A stretch of 64,000 nt of DNA, taken from NCBI GenBank assembly GCA_016710595.1, contig JADJVM010000009.1:62001-126000 (forward strand). Direction: 5' to 3'. The position numbers and the translations under genes are program-made. Shown here one piece after another: positions 45,609 to 52,600 of the stretch; the stretch's first letter is position 1, and each line of letters begins with the position of its first letter. The notes under the pieces were generated by a model. It was not told the origin of the DNA and made no database searches. It saw only the letters and a program-made list of their open reading frames with translations. This DNA is from Niastella sp. Its GTDB lineage: Bacteria > Bacteroidota > Bacteroidia > Chitinophagales > Chitinophagaceae.

Positions 45609-45687
45609 CTCGGCTACTGTATCAGGTATTGGTTTTTATAAGGCAACAGCACCCAATAAAAATAATTTCACTAAATTAAATCCTTAA
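45511..45687 (+). pseudogene. Truncated X gene fused in frame to the tail of a tip 2 protein
   Basis: 58 codons. The first ~33 (MKSTIIILFSFFLIKNSFAQ then TVATDPELDKFVG) are identical to the start of X2. At the shared bases TAGG (45605-45608) the sequence switches to the last 25 codons of the tip 2 gene (SATVSGIGFYKATAPNKNN...LNP). This is a recombination scar: a deletion has removed the rest of X and most of a tip 2 cassette. It leaves an open chimera with an intact signal peptide, whose expression is unknown. Confidence 0.7.
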
Positions 45688-46293
45688 AATATGAAAAAGT
45701 TATCATCTATACTTGTCGTTTTATTTGCACTTGCTTTCAATGAGTCACGTGCTCAATCTTCGCTGGATTCGCAATTGCGGAATTTCCCGATAGCTGATTA
45801 CCTGAATAAGCCAATTGATACACTTATTGCGCATCTACCTGCAGGTTATGACACTTCGTTTGACATAGGAAGTTCAGGAAATATAAATAGGGGCGCATCA
45901 TTACAAATTAATTATCCACCTAATAATCAATTCTGGATTGATATTTTCATTACGGATGCTCAATATATAACGATTAATAAAAGCCTGAATACCCGTCCTG
46001 AAGATGCCTGGCCTCTGGCACTTTTAAGAAAAGAGAAAGTAGGCAGCATTACAATTTATACCGGTGCTTATGAGATTATTAACGAGGCGGATATTTACTA
46101 AATAATTATTTTCAGTAAAATGAGAATATTGCGGCGATAGCTTTATTTATCGTTCCAGTAAACGCATACCAGGAATCCATAAACACTACAATTCAGTTTT
46201 TTGGCTCAACCAATTATTGCGGTCTTGGATTTTATTAAGCTGCCCCCCACAGGCGGAACAGGATGGGGTGCCGGTGCCAATAGAGGATGAACC
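45605..46293 (+). repeat. Direct repeat R1, copy 1 (tip 2 tail + Y + spacer + hinge)
   Basis: About 689 bp recurring at 46809-47494, offset 1204 bp falling to 1201 after a 3-bp indel inside Y. The outer parts are almost identical while the middle of Y differs strongly. Confidence 0.85.
45691..46101 (+). CDS. Family Y secreted protein, copy 1
   Basis: 136 residues with signal peptide (MKKLSSILVVLFALAFNESR, then AQ). Mature text: FPIADYLNKPIDTLIAHLPAGYDTSFDIG, then WPLALLRKEKVGSITIYTGAYE. Family not recognised. It starts 3 bp after the tail of a tip 2 protein, exactly as Y2 does. Compared with Y2, the N-terminal ~65 and C-terminal ~32 residues are nearly identical, but residues ~70-105 differ (NYPPNNQFWIDIFITDAQ vs NYPNYEFWVYIHITDAQ and onward). 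A conserved frame with a variable centre suits a specificity-determining partner protein; an immunity role is inferred. Confidence 0.65.
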   Translation: MKKLSSILVVLFALAFNESRAQSSLDSQLRNFPIADYLNKPIDTLIAHLPAGYDTSFDIGSSGNINRGASLQINYPPNNQFWIDIFITDAQYITINKSLNTRPEDAWPLALLRKEKVGSITIYTGAYEIINEADIY

Positions 46294-46891
46294 ACAAAGT
46301 AATATACCTATTGATTCAATTCCGACAATTTTATCTGTTATATGTAATCATAAAATGGACTCGTTATACCAATGGGGAATGACGAATGGTTTTAGGGAAC
46401 AAAGTTTTATTGTAGTAAAGAAGAATGGTATTATTTATCCAAAAAATTATGTGGTAGGTACTCTATCAGGAGATCAAACTGATGTAAACTATACGCTTGC
46501 AACAGGAGAACAATTACTGGCTTATTTTCATACACATGCTGAAGATACGGCCAGCTATTGGCGCACATCTTTTTCTCCTGACGATTTATTAGAATTTAAT
46601 AAAAATGCTAATGTAACTGGCTATACAGCATTACTGGAGGTTGGAAATGCCCGCTATGCATTTGTAGTGGAAGATGTATCAAAAAAATCTGCCTTCAATA
46701 TCAGTAAAAAAGGACGCCATGAAAAATTATATAAAGCTGTATTTAATACTTTATCAAGTCAAATTTCCAATGGTCAAACACTTACTGAAGAAACCTGGAT
46801 ACAATATTTAGGCTCGGCTACTGTATCGGGTATTGGTTTTTATAAGGCAACAGCGCCCAATAAAAATAATTTCACTAAATTAAATCCTTAA
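46217..46891 (+). CDS. Array unit C: orphan linker plus JAMM-like tip 2
   Basis: 224 residues from a TTG; no proper start, signal or promoter. The hinge is recognisable (CPP... VPVPIEDEP) but the run at 46243-46248 (C6) and the following GGGG leave it in a mixed frame. The tip is unrelated in sequence to tip 1 yet carries HTHAEDTASYWRTSFSPDD at residues 105-123: H-x-H-x12-S-x2-D, with FREQSFIVVKKNG upstream as the possible Glu. YTALLEVGNARYAFVVED follows as a strand pair, as in JAB/MPN folds. It is followed after only 3 bp by Y2. Role as a metallopeptidase effector tip is inferred. Confidence 0.6.
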   Translation: MRSWILLSCPPQAEQDGVPVPIEDEPQSNIPIDSIPTILSVICNHKMDSLYQWGMTNGFREQSFIVVKKNGIIYPKNYVVGTLSGDQTDVNYTLATGEQLLAYFHTHAEDTASYWRTSFSPDDLLEFNKNANVTGYTALLEVGNARYAFVVEDVSKKSAFNISKKGRHEKLYKAVFNTLSSQISNGQTLTEETWIQYLGSATVSGIGFYKATAPNKNNFTKLNP

Positions 46892-47494
46892 AATATGAAA
46901 AAGTTATCATCTATACTTGTCGTTTTATTTGCACTTGCTTTCAATGAGGCAAGTGCTCAATCTTCGCTGGATTCGCAATTGCGGAATTTCCCGATAGCTG
47001 ATTACCTGAATAAGCCAATTGATACACTTATTGCGCATCTACCTGCAGGTTATGACACTTCGTTTGACATAGGAAGTTCAGGAAATATAAATAGGGGGGC
47101 AACTTTACAAATAAATTATCCTAACTACGAATTTTGGGTCTATATACACATTACCGATGCGCAATATATTACAGTACAAAAAGAATTACTTACTCCTGCG
47201 GCAACTGCCTGGCCTCTGGCACTTTTAAGAAAAGAGAAAGTAGGCAGCATTACAATTTATACCGGTGCTTATGAGATTATTAACGAGGCGGATATTTACT
47301 AAATAATTATTTTCAGTAAAATGAGAATATTGCGGCGATAGCTTTATTTATCGTTCCAGTAAACGCATACCAGGAATCCATAAACACTACAATTCAGTTT
47401 TTGGGCTCAACCAATTATTGCGGTCTTGGATTTTATTAAGCTGCCCCACACAGGCGGAACAGGATGGGGTGCCCGTGCCAATAGAGGATGAACC
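46809..47494 (+). repeat. Direct repeat R1, copy 2
   Basis: Second copy of the 45605-46293 repeat; see that entry. It runs from the tip 2 tail through Y2 and the ~115-bp degenerate spacer into the hinge. Confidence 0.85.
46895..47302 (+). CDS. Family Y secreted protein, copy 2 (candidate partner/immunity of tip 2)
   Basis: 135 residues with signal peptide ending NEASAQ. It is the gene directly following the complete tip 2 (3-bp gap), so it is the natural partner of that tip. It shares its flanks with Y1 at near-identity on the DNA level, with a diverged centre. No membrane segment after the signal, so periplasmic or exported. Function inferred only from the arrangement. Confidence 0.65.
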   Translation: MKKLSSILVVLFALAFNEASAQSSLDSQLRNFPIADYLNKPIDTLIAHLPAGYDTSFDIGSSGNINRGATLQINYPNYEFWVYIHITDAQYITVQKELLTPAATAWPLALLRKEKVGSITIYTGAYEIINEADIY

Positions 47495-47497
47495 CCC

Positions 47498-48291
47498 TTA
47501 TTTGATCCTAATAATCCATGCAATGTAATTGACTCTTTGTTGAAAACAACGGCATTTCCCATATTGCTTCACAAATTGCGAGATTCTACGATAAATAATT
47601 ATGAAATTGGCTATTCTCAACTAAATACACTAAGCCTGGCAAATTATTCAGAAACTTATTTTTCAGGGCAAAATGGAGTTGATACGCTGGCTGTAACTGT
47701 AGTTTTAAATAATTCTTCAGATGGGGTGGCACATAATCATAATAACAGCCCGGACCGGCTGCATAATTTTAGCGCAGAAGATATTTACAAGTTGGCTTAC
47801 TATTGGAGTATCAGCAAAATAAACAACCTTTCCACGTTTTCTTATACTGTTATTACAGATTCAACATCATACATTTTAATGATAGATGACCCGGCTGCTT
47901 TTATATCTTTTGCACAGTCCTGGTTTAATAGTCAGGCGCATTTCGATTTTTTCAAAATTCATCTTTATAGAAATTATCATTATGGAGAACAAGGAAATTC
48001 AATTGCAGAAGATGAAAAGACATTTTTAAGCGCATTACAGGCTCCGCCTTTAAACGGCGCCGGGCTTAAATTATTTCGTGGAAATGCCGGCATGAACAGT
48101 TTTACACCCATAAAAGTTTCTTCCACAGGGCAGGTAGTAACCAACCCCTGTAATTAACATAACATATTTTATACAATTATTAATTTTAATAAAATGAAAT
48201 CAACCATAATTATTTTATTTAGTTTTTTCCTAATTAAAAATTCATTCGCTCAAACTGTTGCAACAGATCCCGAACTGGATAAATTTGTAGG
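47498..48291 (+). repeat. Direct repeat R2, copy 2 (tip 1c + start of X2)
   Basis: Second copy of 44815-45608; see that entry. Here X continues intact beyond the repeat. Confidence 0.85.
47537..48157 (+). CDS. Array unit D: JAMM-like tip 1c (orphan, frameshifted)
   Basis: 206 residues in this frame (TTG only). The open frame extends up to 47492 and contains the hinge FDPNNPC, but the preceding bases (PIEDEPP) are in another frame because one T is missing at about 47498 relative to unit A. The tip has HNHNNSPDRLHNFSAED and is identical to tip 1b over ~190 residues. Without promoter, start or signal it should be silent unless recombined onto the lead gene. It is followed after 36 bp by intact X2. 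Confidence 0.55.
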   Translation: MLKTTAFPILLHKLRDSTINNYEIGYSQLNTLSLANYSETYFSGQNGVDTLAVTVVLNNSSDGVAHNHNNSPDRLHNFSAEDIYKLAYYWSISKINNLSTFSYTVITDSTSYILMIDDPAAFISFAQSWFNSQAHFDFFKIHLYRNYHYGEQGNSIAEDEKTFLSALQAPPLNGAGLKLFRGNAGMNSFTPIKVSSTGQVVTNPCN

Positions 48292-48727
48292 AGTATGGCG
48301 GTGGAAAAACGGAACTGACACTATGGAAATAACATTGCAAAAGCAAGTGTATTTTCTTCAATTCACTAACACTTATTCTGAAATACTGGTCGGTTGGCAT
48401 CGATATATTAAAAACGGAACTCTTCAACAGTCATCTTACCAATATTTAGGACGTGATGTAAACCTTGATTTCAATGATAATTCAATTGATTTAAAGTCAA
48501 CATTGGGAGGCATGACCTATTCATCAAACAATCGTCAAGCATATTTCTATAGTTTTTGGGATTTAGTGCTTCATAAAAATTTCAACTTATGGCTGACCCT
48601 GTTACCAGGATCTACTACCCAGGCTACATGTAAATTAACTCAGAGCCGTGGAGGGTTGTATGCGGGTCCCGAAGGCTTAAACGGCGTTTTCTCAATGCCC
48701 AAAAATTTAGTGCTTACAAAGTTGTAA
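48194..48727 (+). CDS. Family X secreted protein, copy 2 (candidate partner/immunity of tip 1c)
   Basis: 177 residues, signal peptide MKSTIIILFSFFLIKNSFAQ. Same build as X1 (FVGVWRWKNGTDTMEITLQKQ, SSYQYLGRDVNLDFND, GLNGVFSMPKNLVLTKL) with dispersed substitutions. The first ~33 codons are duplicated in the chimeric remnant at 45511. It is the last recognisable gene of the array; the next 200 bp hold only a short protein-like fragment before umuC on the other strand. Confidence 0.65.
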   Translation: MKSTIIILFSFFLIKNSFAQTVATDPELDKFVGVWRWKNGTDTMEITLQKQVYFLQFTNTYSEILVGWHRYIKNGTLQQSSYQYLGRDVNLDFNDNSIDLKSTLGGMTYSSNNRQAYFYSFWDLVLHKNFNLWLTLLPGSTTQATCKLTQSRGGLYAGPEGLNGVFSMPKNLVLTKL

Positions 48728-48767
48728 GGATGTCTTACCTCCGCTCTCTAAAGAGTTCTTAAAATAA

Positions 48768-48869
48768 GTAAAGCTATCCAAAGACTTCCCAGCTAACGGT
48801 AGCACAATAAAAGGCAGCATATTCATTGCGGAACATCGTTTAGGGTCGGATGGGTATTTTGTTCATTGA
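48768..48869 (+). other. Degenerate open fragment after the array
   Basis: About 33 codons between two stops, reading KLSKDFPANGSTIKGSIFI then AEHRLGSDGYFVH and a stop. Composition looks protein-like and there is no start. It may be the tail of another lost cassette gene. The rest of 48728-48941 shows only a GAAGAG/CTCTTC hairpin at 48904-48926. Confidence 0.25.
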
Positions 48870-48941
48870 AGTCCAGGCGGAGCTTAGCGTTTATCTTGCA
48901 TCCGAAGAGCGCTGCGTTCACTCTTCAGATAGCGGAGTATT

Positions 48942-50225
48942 TTATTTCACCTGATACAATTCTCCCCAGCGGGTAGTATAGCGGGGGCTTCGCAGTTCCT
49001 GTCGCATTTTCCAGTTTCGGGTGGTACCGCTGGCTGCAAATTTTAAGATATCGTTTCGCATGGCAAAGTTCACATTGTCTATCATCTTCATCAGTTGCCG
49101 TTTATTATTTTCTTTTTCGGCTACAAATAAATTTCCCTGCACGCCGGCATCCGGTTCCAGCCCACTGAGCAGCACACCTGCTTTTTTATAGGTTCTCCCG
49201 GGTTCAAAAAGGCGGTCCACCAGGGCCATGGCCGGCTTTATCAATTCTTGTGTAGCCGATGTTGCATAAGGTAACACGGTGTGCAGGCTTAGCATAGGCC
49301 CGTGCCTGAAATAAGCGTTATAGGTCTTTTCTTTGGGTACTACAAATACGGTAAGGATGGCGGCTGCACTTTGCTGCCTGCGAAGTTTCTCGGCCGCCTT
49401 GGTTACATAGGTGGCTACGGCTTCTTTTACCTGTGCTTTTTCGGTAACGGGGCTGCCAAACATACGGGTAGTGGCTATCATTTTTTTTGTTACCAATTCC
49501 TTTTCCATGGGCCGGCTTGGCAAGCCCTTCAGTTCCCGTATAAGCCTTTCGCCTACCACGCCGCCCAGGTGGGTTTTAGCCCAGGGCTCCGATTGCTGGG
49601 CCAGGTCGTAAGCGCTATATATGGCATACAGGCTGGTGAGTTTTTCGGCATACTGCCTGCCTATGCCCCACACTTCGTGCACAGGCGTATTCATCAGGGC
49701 CTGGTTTATTTTCTCGGGGGTATCCAGCAGCATCACACATTGCGAAGCGGCCTTATTCTTTTTGGCCAAATGATTGGCAACCTTGCACAGTACCTTGGTA
49801 GGCGCTACGCCAATAGATACTTTTACGCCCGTCCATCGCTCTACCCGCCTGCGGATATGCATGGCTAATGCGGCCATATCCATCCGGGTAAATTCTTCCA
49901 GGTTCAGAAAAGCTTCATCTACCGAATATACTTCTACGTTTTCTTTGCCCAGCATCATCCGCAGCGTTTCCATAATGCGCCAGCTTAAGTCGCCATATAA
50001 ATAATAATTAGAAGAAAAAGTGGTTACTCCGTGTTTCTCTATAATAGGTTTCGCTTTAAAATATGGGCCCGCCATTTCTACCCCCAGCTTTTTAGCTTCG
50101 TCAGTACGGGAAATAATGCAGCCGTCGTTATTGCTCAGCACTACTACCGGCTTATACTCCAGGTCTGGTCTGAACAAGCGCTCGCAGGAACAATAAAAAC
50201 TATTACAATCTATAATGGCTTTCAT
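48942..50225 (-). CDS. umuC: Y-family DNA polymerase UmuC
   Basis: About 427 residues from the ATG at 50225 (MKAIIDCNSFYCSCERLF); the frame is open further up but that part overlaps the intergenic region. Catalytic carboxylates are in IDCNSFYCSCERL and VEVYSVDEAFL. KVSIGVAPTKVLCKVANHLAKKN and VWGIGRQYAEKL are the fingers/thumb signatures. The C-terminal domain is of UmuC type. It performs error-prone translesion synthesis after DNA damage. It lies 26 bp downstream of umuD on the same strand, so a umuDC operon. Confidence 0.94.
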   Translation of the reverse strand: MKAIIDCNSFYCSCERLFRPDLEYKPVVVLSNNDGCIISRTDEAKKLGVEMAGPYFKAKPIIEKHGVTTFSSNYYLYGDLSWRIMETLRMMLGKENVEVYSVDEAFLNLEEFTRMDMAALAMHIRRRVERWTGVKVSIGVAPTKVLCKVANHLAKKNKAASQCVMLLDTPEKINQALMNTPVHEVWGIGRQYAEKLTSLYAIYSAYDLAQQSEPWAKTHLGGVVGERLIRELKGLPSRPMEKELVTKKMIATTRMFGSPVTEKAQVKEAVATYVTKAAEKLRRQQSAAAILTVFVVPKEKTYNAYFRHGPMLSLHTVLPYATSATQELIKPAMALVDRLFEPGRTYKKAGVLLSGLEPDAGVQGNLFVAEKENNKRQLMKMIDNVNFAMRNDILKFAASGTTRNWKMRQELRSPRYTTRWGELYQVK

Positions 50226-50251
50226 ATGGAGGCTAGCTTTTAAAAAAGAGT

Positions 50252-50683
50252 TTATAATTCCCGGATTACATGGGCCACTACGCCCCATAAATTAAGCTCA
50301 GAAAAATCGCCCATATTAATGGCTTTATACCGGTCGTTTTCAGGAATTAAAAATGCCGATGAAAAATTTTTATGAAAGCGTCGTACCAGCAGTTCGCCAT
50401 TTAAAATCGCTACTATTATTTTTCCATTGGCAAGTTTTAAAGACCGGTCCACCACCAGGATGTCCCCATCCAAAATACCGGCATCTTTCATGGCATCGCT
50501 ACGCATCCTAAAAAAAAAGGTAGCGGGTTTATTGCGGATCAGTTGTTCATTCAAATCAATACCCCGCTCCATATAATCATCAGCGGCAGCGCCAAAACCC
50601 GTTGCATTTGCCTGGGGTACATCATGCTGGGTAAACTTTTTGGTACCACTATACCGGCTGCCAAAATATTTTTCTACATCCAT
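50252..50683 (-). CDS. umuD: UmuD-like S24-family protein with altered catalytic dyad
   Basis: 143 residues aligning with UmuD through most of its length (AADDYMERGIDLNEQLI, GILDGDILVVDRSL, GVVAHVIREL). At the nucleophile position UmuD has G-D-S-M; here it is S-D-A-M, codon GCC for Ala. At the general-base position UmuD has FTVKKL; here it is LLVRRF, so Lys is Arg. Self-cleavage by the standard Ser/Lys dyad is therefore not expected, unless the nearby Ser acts. The Gly of the cleavage site (ATGFGAAADDY) remains. It is divergent from a 2H phosphoesterase-like gene across a palindromic operator. Confidence 0.88.
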   Translation of the reverse strand: MDVEKYFGSRYSGTKKFTQHDVPQANATGFGAAADDYMERGIDLNEQLIRNKPATFFFRMRSDAMKDAGILDGDILVVDRSLKLANGKIIVAILNGELLVRRFHKNFSSAFLIPENDRYKAINMGDFSELNLWGVVAHVIREL

Positions 50684-50693
50684 GTTATTTTGA

Positions 50694-50721
50694 TTTACTA
50701 AATACTAAATTATTTAGTAAA
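50694..50721. promoter_or_regulatory. Palindromic operator upstream of umuDC (and the divergent gene)
   Basis: An outer inverted repeat TTTACTAAAT (50694-50703) / ATTTAGTAAA (50712-50721) contains an inner 17-bp palindrome TACTAAATTATTTAGTA (50703-50719). The inner palindrome recurs with a single change at 52610-52626 upstream of the radical SAM gene. A shared damage-responsive repressor is a reasonable inference. Confidence 0.6.
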
Positions 50722-50772
50722 TTTATACCAAATAAATTGGTTTCAAAGTTTTTTAAATAAAATTTTTTAAGT

Positions 50773-51381
50773 ATGAACACACTCCCCCCACTGGCAGGCT
50801 ATGCAGTATATGAATACCTGCTGGTACTTACCCCGCACGAAGACTTGCGTAACAGGATCCTACACATACGCAAAGAATTTCAGGAGAAATATAAAACCTT
50901 GCTGCAGGGTGGCAAACCCCATGTGGCACTGTTGCGGTTTTCGCAATACCGGCTTATGGAAGAGCGCATTGTGAACCGGTTAAAAATTACGGCACAAGGT
51001 TTACCGCCGGTTAAAATAACCTTGCAGGATTATGGTAGTTTTCCTACACATACCCTTTACCTACCGGTAACTTCTAAAATAGCCATACAAAATATTATTA
51101 AAGAAGTTAGAACAAGTGCGCAAAGGCTTATGAGGTTAGATGCTGAGCATAAGCCCCATTTTATAACAGACCCCGGCATTATAATCTCCCGAAAACTGCC
51201 TCCCGAAAAATATGAAAAAATCTGGCGGGAATATCAGCACCGTCATTTTACCGGCCATTTTATTGCAGATAGTATGCTCTTGCTTAAAAGGCCCGAAGGC
51301 AGTTTAGTTTATGAAGTTGTACAACGCTGTATATTTGAAAACTTACCGGTAAATACCGTGCAGGGAAGTTTATTTACCTGA
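50773..51381 (+). CDS. 2'-5' RNA ligase (2H phosphoesterase)-like protein
   Basis: 202 residues. Text characteristic of the 2H superfamily in Bacteroidota: GGKPHVALLRF (first His motif, near 48-56) and AEHKPHFITDPGIIISRKL (second His region, near 124-140), followed by FTGHFIADSMLLLKRP. Members hydrolyse or transfer cyclic phosphates on RNA or nucleotides; substrate unknown here. It is divergent from umuD and may share its operator, which suggests stress-linked expression. Convergent with the DUF3037 gene two bases away. Confidence 0.7.
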   Translation: MNTLPPLAGYAVYEYLLVLTPHEDLRNRILHIRKEFQEKYKTLLQGGKPHVALLRFSQYRLMEERIVNRLKITAQGLPPVKITLQDYGSFPTHTLYLPVTSKIAIQNIIKEVRTSAQRLMRLDAEHKPHFITDPGIIISRKLPPEKYEKIWREYQHRHFTGHFIADSMLLLKRPEGSLVYEVVQRCIFENLPVNTVQGSLFT

Positions 51382-51383
51382 TC

Positions 51384-51767
51384 TCAGCTTACGTATTGGT
51401 CAAAAAGTTTTTGCAAAGTTTCTTCTTCGTCAATACACAAGCCGGGGTGCACCTTACTGCACTGGATCACCGTGCTGCGGGTGGCAGTAAGCCAGCGAAA
51501 ACGTTCTGGCATATCCAATAGTGCAATAGGACTTTGGTTGTAGCGGCCATGTGCAATATCTTCAAAAGACTGTAAGTTTTGGCGAATAAATGCCAGGTCG
51601 GTCTCAGCATACAGGCAACGTAATTTTTCTTCATTCAGTTCGTACCGGCAATTGAGATATTTTTGCTTTTTACTAAACAGCAGGATGCCGGCATTAATGA
51701 ACTCCTGCCGTTCTACCCGGGGTACAATACGGATCACCGCATATTCATATAGTTTATTTTCCTGCAT
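51384..51767 (-). CDS. DUF3037-family protein
   Basis: 127 residues. YEYAVIRIVPRVERQEFINAGILLFS is the typical DUF3037 opening; the rest is helical with no known motif. Its 5' end overlaps the HipA-like kinase gene by 14 bp, a gene pair that recurs in many bacteria. Function unknown, presumably acting with the kinase. Confidence 0.85.
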   Translation of the reverse strand: MQENKLYEYAVIRIVPRVERQEFINAGILLFSKKQKYLNCRYELNEEKLRCLYAETDLAFIRQNLQSFEDIAHGRYNQSPIALLDMPERFRWLTATRSTVIQCSKVHPGLCIDEEETLQKLFDQYVS

Positions 51768-52536
51768 CCTGAATTTGTTTTACGAATATAGATGAATGCT
51801 GAATGCGGCTGCTTAAGAAAGACACATAAAAATCTTTTATTTGTTGCGGGCTCATGGCATCATCCCATTGCAACCACTCATCGGGCAGCAGGTTTACAAT
51901 TTCTGAAACAGCCTGGGGTGTAAATACATTTTTCATATACACATCCGCTTCTGTGATGCATGTAGCAAATGGCAACAACACATGGTCTTTTATTTGCACA
52001 AATGGGTTGTTTATATATTTTTCCCTACCCTGCCAGGAATGATGAAAATATAAAGCAGCCCCATGATCTATTAACCAAAGCTCTTTATTCCAGTGAAGCA
52101 TATTGGTATTTCGGGCCGTGCGATCTACATTGAGCAATAAGGCATCTAACCATACGATCTTAGAAGCCAGCAGGGCATCGGGTTGCGAAACAGCAGCATC
52201 AAAACTTACAGCACCAGATAAATAATGTAAGGCTATATTTAACCCGGTACTGGCTTTCAGCAGGTCTTGAATTTCTTCATCGGGTTCCGTTCGGCCAAAA
52301 GCTTCATTGAGCAATGCAAAAACAATTTCCGGAACTTTTAATCCGGCCAGCCGGGCAAGTTCAGCACCCAGCAATTCTGCTACTAAGGCTTTAATGCCCT
52401 GGCCTGCTCCCCTGAATTTTAATACATATAAAAATTCATCATCAGCCTCGGCAATTGCTGGCAGAGAGCCGCCCTCCCGCAAAGGCATTACATACCGGGT
52501 AACATTTACTGTACGCAACTCAGCACGATATTCCAT
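51754..52536 (-). CDS. HipA-like kinase family protein
   Basis: 260 residues. A small-lobe Lys is in FLYVLKFRGAGQGIKALVAELLG. The large lobe has DALLLNVDRTARNTNML (resembling the HipA catalytic loop xxNxDRxxxNxxxL) and WLIDHGAALYFHH (metal-binding DHG, in place of DFG). No HipB partner is adjacent; instead DUF3037 overlaps its 3' end. It is likely a Ser/Thr or small-molecule kinase; a toxin role is not implied. The promoter is so close that the mRNA should be leaderless. Confidence 0.82.
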   Translation of the reverse strand: MEYRAELRTVNVTRYVMPLREGGSLPAIAEADDEFLYVLKFRGAGQGIKALVAELLGAELARLAGLKVPEIVFALLNEAFGRTEPDEEIQDLLKASTGLNIALHYLSGAVSFDAAVSQPDALLASKIVWLDALLLNVDRTARNTNMLHWNKELWLIDHGAALYFHHSWQGREKYINNPFVQIKDHVLLPFATCITEADVYMKNVFTPQAVSEIVNLLPDEWLQWDDAMSPQQIKDFYVSFLSSRIQHSSIFVKQIQDAGK

Positions 52537-52540
52537 GCTG

Positions 52541-52548
52541 CAAATGTA
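52541..52548 (-). promoter_or_regulatory. -7 element of the HipA-like/DUF3037 operon
   Basis: On the minus strand it reads TACATTTG, an exact TAnnTTTG match, only 5 bp upstream of the ATG. The expected start site falls on or next to the start codon (leaderless mRNA). Confidence 0.5.
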
Positions 52549-52600
52549 AGCTGCTTTCTTTTTGTTTCATGGTTGCATCATACTCCCCTCATGCAGATTG

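Larger units (their letters stand above)
42024..48727 (+). other. Mosaic array: polymorphic lipoprotein effector-like gene plus orphan tip/partner cassettes
   Basis: Order: core+linker+tip 1a (42024-43721), X1 (43758-44288), partial core+linker+tip 1b (44289-45474), X remnant fused to a tip 2 tail (45511-45687), Y1 (45691-46101), linker+tip 2 (46217-46891), Y2 (46895-47302), linker+tip 1c (about 47440-48157), X2 (48194-48727). Only the first unit has a promoter, start codon and signal peptide. Tip 1 is always followed by X, and the complete tip 2 by Y. Both tip types show an HxH...SxxD pattern. This is the layout of polymorphic toxin loci with silent orphan modules; toxin and immunity roles are inferred. 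Confidence 0.65.

Noticed and set aside
42024..48727. The repeated units as a CRISPR array or insertion-sequence cluster
   Set aside because: The repeats are hundreds of bases long, coding and mosaic. There are no regular short repeats with spacers, transposase gene or terminal inverted repeats.
49302..49868. A 188-codon plus-strand frame across umuC
   Set aside because: It is antisense to the conserved catalytic region of umuC, with no start context or homology-like motifs.
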